Shown here: positions 1 to 5,513 of the stretch, piece after piece
Layout: the number at the start of each line of letters is the position of its first letter
How positions within the stretch are numbered: the stretch's first letter is position 1
Source: a virus
Length of the DNA: 27,575 bases
Reading direction: 5' to 3' (one strand)
Virus record (IMG/VR): IMGVR_UViG_3300025120_000420
Span: 1 to 27,575 of that record
Notes under the pieces: model-generated
The model's input: the letters and a program-made list of their open reading frames with translations, nothing else
Databases searched by the model: none
What the model was told of the DNA's origin: nothing
Translations under genes and position numbers: made by a program

Positions 1-110
1 GGTAGTGTCATACCGTCTGGATACTTTTCTAACTTGGGTAGATCCGTAAGTGGATAACTCTCAGGCATTCCGCCTTTGGGGTCGTCGTATAATACGCATA
101 GTATTTTCAT
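1..110 (-). CDS. fdh: NAD-dependent formate dehydrogenase, N-terminal fragment (runs off window edge)
   Basis: The ATG at 110 opens a frame that runs off the left edge after 36 complete codons. It reads MKILCVLYDDPKGGMPES, followed by YPLTDLPKLEKYPDGMTL. This closely matches what I remember of the start of bacterial NAD-dependent formate dehydrogenases (D-2-hydroxyacid dehydrogenase superfamily; Pseudomonas sp. 101 type begins AKVLCVLYDDP and has DDLPKI..YPGGQTLP). That enzyme oxidises formate to CO2 and makes NADH in the cytoplasm. A strong Shine-Dalgarno AGGAG lies 5 bases before the ATG, and a sigma70-like promoter lies just upstream. The catalytic and NAD-binding regions are outside the window, so whether the enzyme is intact cannot be judged. 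It lies 23 bases downstream of the UV endonuclease gene on the same strand. This would be an unusual metabolic gene for a phage. Confidence 0.8.
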   Translation of the reverse strand, partial: MKILCVLYDDPKGGMPESYPLTDLPKLEKYPDGMTL

Positions 111-132
111 TTTATCTCCTGTTAGTGTAATG

Positions 133-161
133 ATTATACAGAATTTTCTAGGTACTGTCTA
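133..161 (-). promoter_or_regulatory. sigma70-like promoter for the formate dehydrogenase gene
   Basis: On the minus strand TAGACA (156-161) is followed by a 17-base spacer and TATAAT (133-138). A start 6-7 bases downstream would give a leader of about 18 bases that includes the AGGAG Shine-Dalgarno sequence before the ATG at 110. The element overlaps the end of the UV endonuclease gene. Boxes and spacing were read directly; activity is inferred. Confidence 0.5.
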
Positions 162-1174
162 TATAATTGTTCTGTGGCCATGTTTTTTCCTTTGGCCTCT
201 ACCTGTATGTCGAAGTTCTCTGAGAAAGATAGTGCCCAGTCATTAACCTTCCTGTTTGGTAATAGGTCCGAGTGTGCTCGTAGTTTCTGTTTTTTACAAC
301 CTCTGTCTAGTAAATCTTTCATGTTGTGCATCTCTGTGTGCATAGTGTCTGTCAATCCTGCGACTGCAAGGTGTTCGTCCCTGGAGTAAGAGTAATGCAT
401 ACTAGGTCTCACACCACGCCAACTGTCTATGACTCTCTTGACTCTATCATCTGTTGCTTCGATGTATTCCTCATCTCTGATCCAATGATGGTGTATGTCC
501 AGTACCAGTGCTAGATGTTTTTCAAGCATCAACGATTGATCCAGTCCATGCGACATCTCGTCATTCTCTATAGTGATCAGATTCCTTGCCTCTTGCGATA
601 GTCTTGGTAATGCTTTTATGATACCGTCTGGTCCTTGCTTGCCTGAGATGTGTACATTTATCTTGCAACCGTCTTGGAATGATTTGCCGAATCCCATCCA
701 TCTTGCCATGTCTGCATGATATTCAAATTCTTCTATGCTACGTTCAACGATGTCTGGTGTTGCACTCGAAAGCACACAGAATTGTCCAGGATGAAAACTG
801 ATTTTTACATCTAACTTCCTTGCCATCTCACCAACGGGTGCGAATAATTTTTCCAAGTGATTTTGTAGGTCAGGCTGTTGCCACCAAGATTTCCAATCTT
901 TCTCTGTGTAGCCCTGTAGCATCTCGCTACCCAGTCTAACCATCCTACGTTCAGGCGGAAGACTGCCAACACGTTGCACTAGTCTACGTGCGGCCAGTGT
1001 GTTATGTGTAAGTATGTCCCACTGGCGTTGTACCGCTTCGTCCTTGTGTTCACGAAGCCAACGCATTGTTGTAGATCTGCCGTTGAGTTCTCTGTCTTTT
1101 GCATTGACCTTCATCCCACCAAACTCGCTAGTGTCATTGAGCCATTTGCAACAGAAACCAAAGCGTTGTACCAT
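134..1174 (-). CDS. uvsE: UV-damage endonuclease (UvsE/UVDE family)
   Basis: A 346-aa TIM-barrel repair enzyme. UVDE nicks DNA 5' of pyrimidine dimers and some other lesions and so starts alternative excision repair. Family hallmarks are visible: the N-terminal RFGFCCKWLN strand (about residues 4-13), HPGQFCVLSS (128-137), an IENDE motif (202-206) and LDIHHHW (225-231), which supply metal-binding His, Glu and Asp residues. Length is normal for the family. The ATG at 1174 is favoured because the first conserved strand begins at once. There is no Shine-Dalgarno sequence; instead a sigma70-like -10 box ends 6 bases before the ATG. For a sunlit-water phage this would protect the infecting genome from UV. 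It precedes the formate dehydrogenase gene on the same strand. Confidence 0.93.
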   Translation of the reverse strand: MVQRFGFCCKWLNDTSEFGGMKVNAKDRELNGRSTTMRWLREHKDEAVQRQWDILTHNTLAARRLVQRVGSLPPERRMVRLGSEMLQGYTEKDWKSWWQQPDLQNHLEKLFAPVGEMARKLDVKISFHPGQFCVLSSATPDIVERSIEEFEYHADMARWMGFGKSFQDGCKINVHISGKQGPDGIIKALPRLSQEARNLITIENDEMSHGLDQSLMLEKHLALVLDIHHHWIRDEEYIEATDDRVKRVIDSWRGVRPSMHYSYSRDEHLAVAGLTDTMHTEMHNMKDLLDRGCKKQKLRAHSDLLPNRKVNDWALSFSENFDIQVEAKGKNMATEQLYRQYLENSV

Positions 1175-1180
1175 GTGCTT

Positions 1181-1208
1181 ATTGTAACAGATTATGGAGA
1201 TTTGTCAA
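1181..1208 (-). promoter_or_regulatory. sigma70-like promoter, apparently leaderless, for uvsE
   Basis: TTGACA (1203-1208), a 16-base spacer and TACAAT (1181-1186) on the minus strand. Only six bases (AAGCAC) separate the -10 box from the ATG at 1174, so a typical start point would fall at or next to the start codon. No Shine-Dalgarno sequence is present. The element sits in the 35-base gap after the SGNH-like gene. Confidence 0.6.
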
Positions 1209-1209
1209 G

Positions 1210-1914
1210 TTAATTTGATCGGTTATGATTTATTTGGTCTTTTACAGACACCACCCAATCTAGGTAAACACTGTTGTGGAAATGGCATTTGTCATCTTGT
1301 AGACCGTTATGCTTGGCACAGTATGAATGTGGATCACTGTTAATCCAGTGTGTTTTATCTAAAAGATCAGGAAACTTTTCAACATGGCCATCATACATAT
1401 CTTGTTCTGGGGTTGCAGGATTAGTGATGTCGTAAAAAAATGTCCAGTTGTGTGGGATATTCTTTTGTTTCAAAAACCAAAGTGTGCTGGCCACTGATTG
1501 GATGCTTTCTTTTGCTACGTGTTGATATTCTTCATCGTTGAAGTAACAGGGCATAAAAATTTCATTTGTTCTGTCACTTCCTACCCAACTACCAACTTTT
1601 CCACCTGAACACAAATATCTTCGTTTGTAAGTTTTTACGCAGTAATCGTAATCTGGAATGGAATAATTATCATGAGCAGGTATGTCAAATCTTGCCAATC
1701 CAGTAAATTGTGCGTAAACGTAATCAACTTTGTTGTTTGAAATATAATCTATACAATTGCCTAGTATGAATTGATTTCCCACACCCCACCAAGATAAATT
1801 TACTATCTCGGCATCTTGGCCAAACACAACATCTTTCCAGATCTGATCTTTATTTGGATTTTGCCCATCACCTGCTAGGTTGCTACAACCGAGGAAAAGT
1901 ATTTTTTTAGTCAT
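1210..1914 (-). CDS. SGNH/GDSL-like hydrolase family protein
   Basis: A 234-aa protein resembling the SGNH hydrolase fold (esterase/lipase/acetyl-hydrolase type). It starts with a beta strand and nucleophile-elbow-like ILFLGCSNLAGDG (residues 5-17), has WWGVGNQFI near residue 42 (block III-like G.N) and ends with DDKCHFHNSVYLDWV, where the Asp and His could complete a triad. Block I is GCSN rather than classic GDS, so the call rests on the overall pattern. Substrate is unknown; polysaccharide or lipid deacetylation would be typical of the fold. Its ATG overlaps the end of the GroES-like gene by 8 bases, implying coupled translation. A second SGNH-like gene lies on the other side of that gene. 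Confidence 0.6.
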   Translation of the reverse strand: MTKKILFLGCSNLAGDGQNPNKDQIWKDVVFGQDAEIVNLSWWGVGNQFILGNCIDYISNNKVDYVYAQFTGLARFDIPAHDNYSIPDYDYCVKTYKRRYLCSGGKVGSWVGSDRTNEIFMPCYFNDEEYQHVAKESIQSVASTLWFLKQKNIPHNWTFFYDITNPATPEQDMYDGHVEKFPDLLDKTHWINSDPHSYCAKHNGLQDDKCHFHNSVYLDWVVSVKDQINHNRSN

Positions 1915-2350
1915 TGCCAGGTAGTTTGGTCATCTGTCGTGCACCACCTGTGTTGATGTACCCTGCCTTTTTGCTGTTGAAGTCTGGCTCGTCATCTGAT
2001 ACCAGCAAGATGTCATTCTCGTCGATCATCCTCACCTCAAGTTCCACACCGTTTTTCTGAACCTTGAAGCCTCTGCTCCATCTACCATGAGACACCATGA
2101 CCCACTCACCAACTTTTACATCTTCCTGTTGGTCACCTATGGCATAAACCTTGCCCCATCTTGGATGAATTCCGCCTTCTGATCCGTCGTCGTCCATCAT
2201 TATTATTCCACCAGCGGATTTCCTTTCACCAAAGTGCATGTCTGATACCAGTACTCTTTTTTTAAGTGGTTTTATATCGTTCTTTACGGTGTATTCTTTG
2301 CCACCGTGTGATCCAAAACCTTTTGCTTGTAAGTCTTCTAGTTGTCCCAT
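1907..2350 (-). CDS. GroES/gp31-like co-chaperonin
   Basis: A 147-aa protein with a GroES-type core. IKPLKKRVLVSDM (26-38) matches the first strand, the mobile loop region (37-52) ends SAGGIIMM, where GroES has SAGGIVL for binding GroEL, and GKVYAIGD plus VKVGEWVMVSHGR (79-90) match the later strands. The final core strand is IDENDILLVSDD (109-120). It is longer than GroES (about 97 aa), with about 25 extra residues at the N-terminus and a tail of about 27 residues. Like T4 gp31, such proteins replace GroES so that host GroEL can fold phage capsid protein. A TATAAT box sits 8 bases before the ATG and no Shine-Dalgarno sequence is visible. Confidence 0.85.
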   Translation of the reverse strand: MGQLEDLQAKGFGSHGGKEYTVKNDIKPLKKRVLVSDMHFGERKSAGGIIMMDDDGSEGGIHPRWGKVYAIGDQQEDVKVGEWVMVSHGRWSRGFKVQKNGVELEVRMIDENDILLVSDDEPDFNSKKAGYINTGGARQMTKLPGND

Positions 2351-2358
2351 ATGCTAAT

Positions 2359-2387
2359 ATTATATACTAAGTTTCGCTTTTATGCAA
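2359..2387 (-). promoter_or_regulatory. sigma70-like promoter, near-leaderless, for the GroES-like gene
   Basis: TTGCAT (2382-2387), a 17-base spacer and a perfect TATAAT (2359-2364) on the minus strand, then 8 bases to the ATG at 2350. The -35 box is weak but spacing is optimal. It overlaps the 3' end of the next upstream gene. It shares architecture with the promoters at 1181, 22905, 23330 and 25635. Confidence 0.5.
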
Positions 2388-3113
2388 GTCAGAAAATACT
2401 TCATTTAGAAATAATTCATAAGGTTTATAGTAATCTGGATGTAAAGTATCGTCAACATATTCTAATTGATTTAAGTATTCTTTTAATTCTAATGATTTTT
2501 GTACGTCTTCTGCAAAATCAAAATCAAATATTTGTTTCCTATCTTTTAAAAACTCCAAAATACCATTGCTGTATACTGTGAAAACATCTTGTGGTTTATC
2601 TTTAGTAGATGTTCCACAAAAATCTATAATTGGTTTGTTACTGTTAAAATTATTGGTAATAAAACTTGTAGTAATGTGGTGAGGATAATTTTTAATTAAG
2701 TTATAAACTTGGTTGTATTGTTCTTTAAGAGTGGCACCAAAAAAATCATGAGTGTTTTTATACTTTGTTGGTTTCACATATGTCAGATCGGTTTGTGTCC
2801 TGCCGACTTCGCTAAAACTTACAAGAAAAGTTATATCTACCTTGTTTTTTAAAAGCAGATCTAAATCATTTCGAAGTGTGTTTATGATTAGACTATTACT
2901 CATTCCGTCCATTGCCCTGTTTATAAGCAAATAGTCTTGATATTTGTTTGCAAAGGTTCTCACAAAATACTGTGAAAATAGCCAACTATCTCCAATGGAA
3001 TAAAAAATTTTACTAGGTTTAATATTATAAGATGATTTCTGGAAATTCCACGGATACTTTTTTTTATCGTATCCTTGCCTATCAAAAATTTTGCTTAGGT
3101 CTTTGTCGTACAC
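2367..3113 (-). CDS. SGNH-like hydrolase family protein (second copy)
   Basis: A 248-aa protein with SGNH hallmarks: IFYSIGDSWLFSQYF (about 36-50) carries the GDS nucleophile motif, AMDGMSNSLI (about 67-76) resembles block II/III, and YVDDTLHPDYYKPY near the C-terminus carries the D..H of the catalytic triad. The only start available is GTG at 3113, two bases after the stop codon of the preceding gene; an in-frame TGA lies just upstream, so translation is probably coupled. Composition is visibly more AT- and Lys/Asn/Tyr-rich than its neighbours, which could mean separate acquisition. It is not closely similar to the other SGNH-like protein. Function is unknown; glycan or lipid ester hydrolysis is the family norm. 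Confidence 0.6.
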   Translation of the reverse strand: MYDKDLSKIFDRQGYDKKKYPWNFQKSSYNIKPSKIFYSIGDSWLFSQYFVRTFANKYQDYLLINRAMDGMSNSLIINTLRNDLDLLLKNKVDITFLVSFSEVGRTQTDLTYVKPTKYKNTHDFFGATLKEQYNQVYNLIKNYPHHITTSFITNNFNSNKPIIDFCGTSTKDKPQDVFTVYSNGILEFLKDRKQIFDFDFAEDVQKSLELKEYLNQLEYVDDTLHPDYYKPYELFLNEVFSDLHKSET

Positions 3114-3115
3114 TA

Positions 3116-3505
3116 TTATAAACCATCAAGTGCCGCGTCTATGCCTTTTTTAGTTGTGCTCTCTGTTTTAGGTTTAGAAGCCACTGTTTTTTTTGACGAT
3201 GTCTTAGATGCCACTGGTGCCGTTTTTTGCACAGTCTTCACCGGCTCTGCCTTTGGTGCCTCAGTTGGCTTGTTCTTTGTTGGTGTGTCACTGACCATGC
3301 CCTTTGGCTGTTCGTAGTATTTTCTCATCACCGTTTCTTTTTTTATGACTACCTTTCCGCCTGCTCCCAACACGTCGCCTTTGGCATTGACACTCATGTT
3401 TCCAACTGCTTGCACGGCTTCGTTGGCCGCTCTAAGTTTTTCAATATCAATCATGCGTCCTTGCATTGATCTGTACATTTTTTTTCGGGGTGCTCTTGCT
3501 ACCAT
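3116..3505 (-). CDS. small basic protein with Lys/Thr/Pro-rich tail, unknown function
   Basis: A 129-aa protein. The first ~75 residues look ordered (ARAPRKKMYRSMQGRMID, then an Ala-rich helix and GDVLGAGGKVVIKKE); residues 76-120 are low-complexity (Thr, Lys, Pro, Ala, Ser), likely a disordered linker, ending in a short hydrophobic GIDAALDGL. I have the impression of similar proteins in marine T4-like phages but cannot name a function. A TAGGAG Shine-Dalgarno sequence lies ahead of the ATG at 3505. The high positive charge could suit nucleic-acid or virion binding; that is speculation. Confidence 0.7.
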   Translation of the reverse strand: MVARAPRKKMYRSMQGRMIDIEKLRAANEAVQAVGNMSVNAKGDVLGAGGKVVIKKETVMRKYYEQPKGMVSDTPTKNKPTEAPKAEPVKTVQKTAPVASKTSSKKTVASKPKTESTTKKGIDAALDGL

Positions 3506-3532
3506 AATATTAAACTCCTATATAATTACTTA

Positions 3533-4060
3533 TCATCTCAAAAACTCAGTGATATCTAAATTGTACAACAGTGGATTGATCTTGTGTACTCCTATCAAGA
3601 ATAAACAGAAACTGGCCACACTGGATCCCCTGCCCACACCCCAAACAATATTATTTGCTCTCAACGTGTCAACAAAGTAAATCAAGAACTGTAAAACACG
3701 TATGAATTGTTTCTTCTCAAACAGATCATATTCCATCTGCACTCGGAACTTCTCTTCATCGTTCTGACATTTGTCAAGCAACCACTGTAGGACATTTATT
3801 TGGTAATAACTCTCAGGCATGTGCCATTCGTCACAGTTCTGTTTGTCGAACTTCGCGGGTGTTGGCCTCTCTGGTAATGTATTGATCACAGGTAGATCTA
3901 TGCCCAACTCCCTGAGGCTTTTGGAATATTTGTCTATGTCGTCGAAGTAAAGTTTTGATATGTCAAAGTCCGGGTCTGTGTAAAGTAATTGAATGGCCTC
4001 CTCTTCCGAGAAGATTACATCACCGTGGTCATTTATCTTTTTTTTTATGTTTTCCGCCAT
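3533..4060 (-). CDS. DNA polymerase III alpha-like palm fragment protein
   Basis: A 175-aa protein. The N-terminal ~130 residues are acidic and helical. The C-terminal 40 residues contain NNIVWGVGRGSSVASFCL (about 136-153) then HKINPLLYNLDITEFLR. This resembles the family C polymerase (DnaE) palm segment 'VGPGRGS.AGSLV.Y.L.IT..DPL...L.FERFLN'. In DnaE the catalytic PDFDID motif follows directly, but here the protein stops at the equivalent of FERFL, so it cannot be a polymerase by itself. It may be a relic, a regulator or a partner protein. Its start overlaps the upstream gene by 32 bases in another frame, so the two are probably co-translated. The ORF itself is secure; the relationship is my own motif comparison. 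Confidence 0.7.
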   Translation of the reverse strand: MAENIKKKINDHGDVIFSEEEAIQLLYTDPDFDISKLYFDDIDKYSKSLRELGIDLPVINTLPERPTPAKFDKQNCDEWHMPESYYQINVLQWLLDKCQNDEEKFRVQMEYDLFEKKQFIRVLQFLIYFVDTLRANNIVWGVGRGSSVASFCLFLIGVHKINPLLYNLDITEFLR

Positions 4061-4670
4061 CTAAAACCTTTGGTTGGAATTCAAATATTTTAGCATGATA
4101 TTCGTGCTTCTTGTCAACAGGAATCTCTTGATTTTTCCAACTGAAATGTCCTGTGTATATTCCTTTGTCAAGTTCTTGGTCATATGTTGCCGTGTCTGCC
4201 CTCAGCCACCATGGATCAAATTTGCTGAACTTTGCTGAAAACCAATCGGGCCTATCTAACAGTATAAGCTCTTTGCTGTCTTTGTCAACCTTGTAGGTAA
4301 TACCATCACCCTGCCATGAACTCAATTCAATATTATTAATCACTATCTTGCTGTCAAGGATGCTGTTGGCCTTGCAGAAACACACCGCGGCCATGATCTG
4401 GTCGTATGGTGGCTTTGGCAATTCAACGAACCTGTTGGTGCTAGATTTTTTAAGTGTGTTATACAGTGGTTCATCCCTCCACGTTGTAATGGTGTTTGCG
4501 AAAACCTGTTCAAAAAGATTTTTCAGTCTCTCAAAGTATTCTGTCTGCTCCTTTAAACTTGCCGTGTGTGGAGTAAGTGATATGTTGAGACTATATTCAT
4601 TGGCGAACAGTTCGCCGTCCACTATGATTATTGATTTGAATTTTGTCTTCCAGGTAAATGTGTTTGACAT
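4029..4670 (-). CDS. conserved-looking protein of unknown function
   Basis: A 213-aa protein starting at the ATG at 4670 (MSNTFTWKTKFKSIII); the codon just before is TTG, so a start one codon longer is possible but less likely. The N-terminus looks like beta strands (KFKSIIIVDGELFANEYSLNISL), followed by a helical part with Phe/Leu heptads (about 40-65), then a Trp-rich region (SSWQGDG, DRPDW, DPWWLRAD). The C-terminus is Lys-rich. No domain was recognised. It overlaps the Pol III-like gene downstream by 32 bases and follows the 83-aa gene by about 12 bases, forming one transcription unit. Confidence 0.65.
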   Translation of the reverse strand: MSNTFTWKTKFKSIIIVDGELFANEYSLNISLTPHTASLKEQTEYFERLKNLFEQVFANTITTWRDEPLYNTLKKSSTNRFVELPKPPYDQIMAAVCFCKANSILDSKIVINNIELSSWQGDGITYKVDKDSKELILLDRPDWFSAKFSKFDPWWLRADTATYDQELDKGIYTGHFSWKNQEIPVDKKHEYHAKIFEFQPKVLDGGKHKKKDK

Positions 4671-4682
4671 CAAAACTATTTA

Positions 4683-4934
4683 CTAGTCGATGTTGACCAG
4701 GTCGCCTAGGTCTGGTTCATTCCTTAACTTCTTGTTGTTCTTGTGCCAGTCTTCGATCCGTCGCTGTCTGACGGCATCTTGATATGTTCGTAATGCATGT
4801 TGTAGGTTGGCTAGCATCTCAGGATTACGCCCACGCCTTGCTATTGCAACTTTCCTCGACAGTTCCTTGATACGTTTGGAGATATCCTCCTCGCTCATGT
4901 TGCCTATCTCTTCTTGTAATGGATGGAAGTACAT
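4683..4934 (-). CDS. small helical protein, unknown function
   Basis: An 83-aa protein starting MYFHPLQEEIGNMSEEDISK, followed by an Arg/Lys-rich helix (ELSRKVAIARRGRNPEM, then LANLQHALRTYQDAV) and an acidic end DLGDLVNID. It is predicted helical and may form a coiled coil. An AAGGAG Shine-Dalgarno sequence precedes the ATG at 4934. It sits directly after the structural block and before the 213-aa gene. I recall similar small proteins near structural genes in cyanophages but cannot assign a role. Confidence 0.7.
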   Translation of the reverse strand: MYFHPLQEEIGNMSEEDISKRIKELSRKVAIARRGRNPEMLANLQHALRTYQDAVRQRRIEDWHKNNKKLRNEPDLGDLVNID

Positions 4935-4949
4935 TATACTCCTTAGTTA

Positions 4950-5513
4950 TTATGCGTACTGTTTGCCCAGTTGGTGCATCAGCACAGTTGTGCCACCGTC
5001 TGGCGACATGAATTCAAAAAGGAATCTACCTAATCCTGTTGTGATCTGGTCCGAAGTTCCGTCACTGCCTGTGACATTGTCTGCTTTTATGACTGCAGTT
5101 GGCAAAGTCAAAATTCCTGTCGAAGTAGGTGCCACTGTTATATCTAGTATAATCCTACCTACCGCTCCTGCGGGAAAGTTGAGAAATGAAAAAGTTGTGT
5201 TAGCAGTGATAGTAAGTGTTTGATAATGACCATTGGCATGATTCAGTACAACCGATCCGCTAGAAACCGATCCATGCGGGAAAACAGTTTCTGATGTGTT
5301 TTTAAGTTTAGCCCTGGTTACTTCATTGTTGGTGAAATCACTGGATGCGTTGAGATTTGCTTTGTTTGTTTGGAGATCTTCTATCTCAGATTTTGCTTCA
5401 GTGAAATTATTTTTGGTTTCGGTGAAGTTGTCTCTGAATCCTTGCGAACTGTTGTCCTGTCCTGCCTTAGGGTAAGTTGCATCAATATTACCTGGTACTA
5501 TTTTACTTGCCAT
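4950..5513 (-). CDS. putative virion/fibre-associated protein
   Basis: A 187-aa protein. The N-terminus (residues 8-50) has NIDATYPKAGQDNSSQGFRD, then NFTETKNNFTEAKSEIEDLQ, a variant of the 'NDGTGD..R.A..KIN.NF.ELY' module of the neighbouring fibre genes, running into a short coiled coil. The remainder is beta-rich, with Gly/Thr/Ser strands (SGSVVLNHANGHYQTLTITA, GILTLPTAVIKADN). The end MSPDGGTTVLMHQLGKQYA suggests a compact closing strand. The start codon shares its A with the stop of the 837-aa gene (TAATG), so the two are translationally coupled. Virion component is inferred from location and composition. Confidence 0.75.
   Translation of the reverse strand: MASKIVPGNIDATYPKAGQDNSSQGFRDNFTETKNNFTEAKSEIEDLQTNKANLNASSDFTNNEVTRAKLKNTSETVFPHGSVSSGSVVLNHANGHYQTLTITANTTFSFLNFPAGAVGRIILDITVAPTSTGILTLPTAVIKADNVTGSDGTSDQITTGLGRFLFEFMSPDGGTTVLMHQLGKQYA

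Noticed and set aside
3105-3125. TATAAT just before the GTG start at 3113
   Set aside because: No -35 box at suitable distance and the hexamer ends one base before the start; it is formed by tandem stop codons (TAA TAG).
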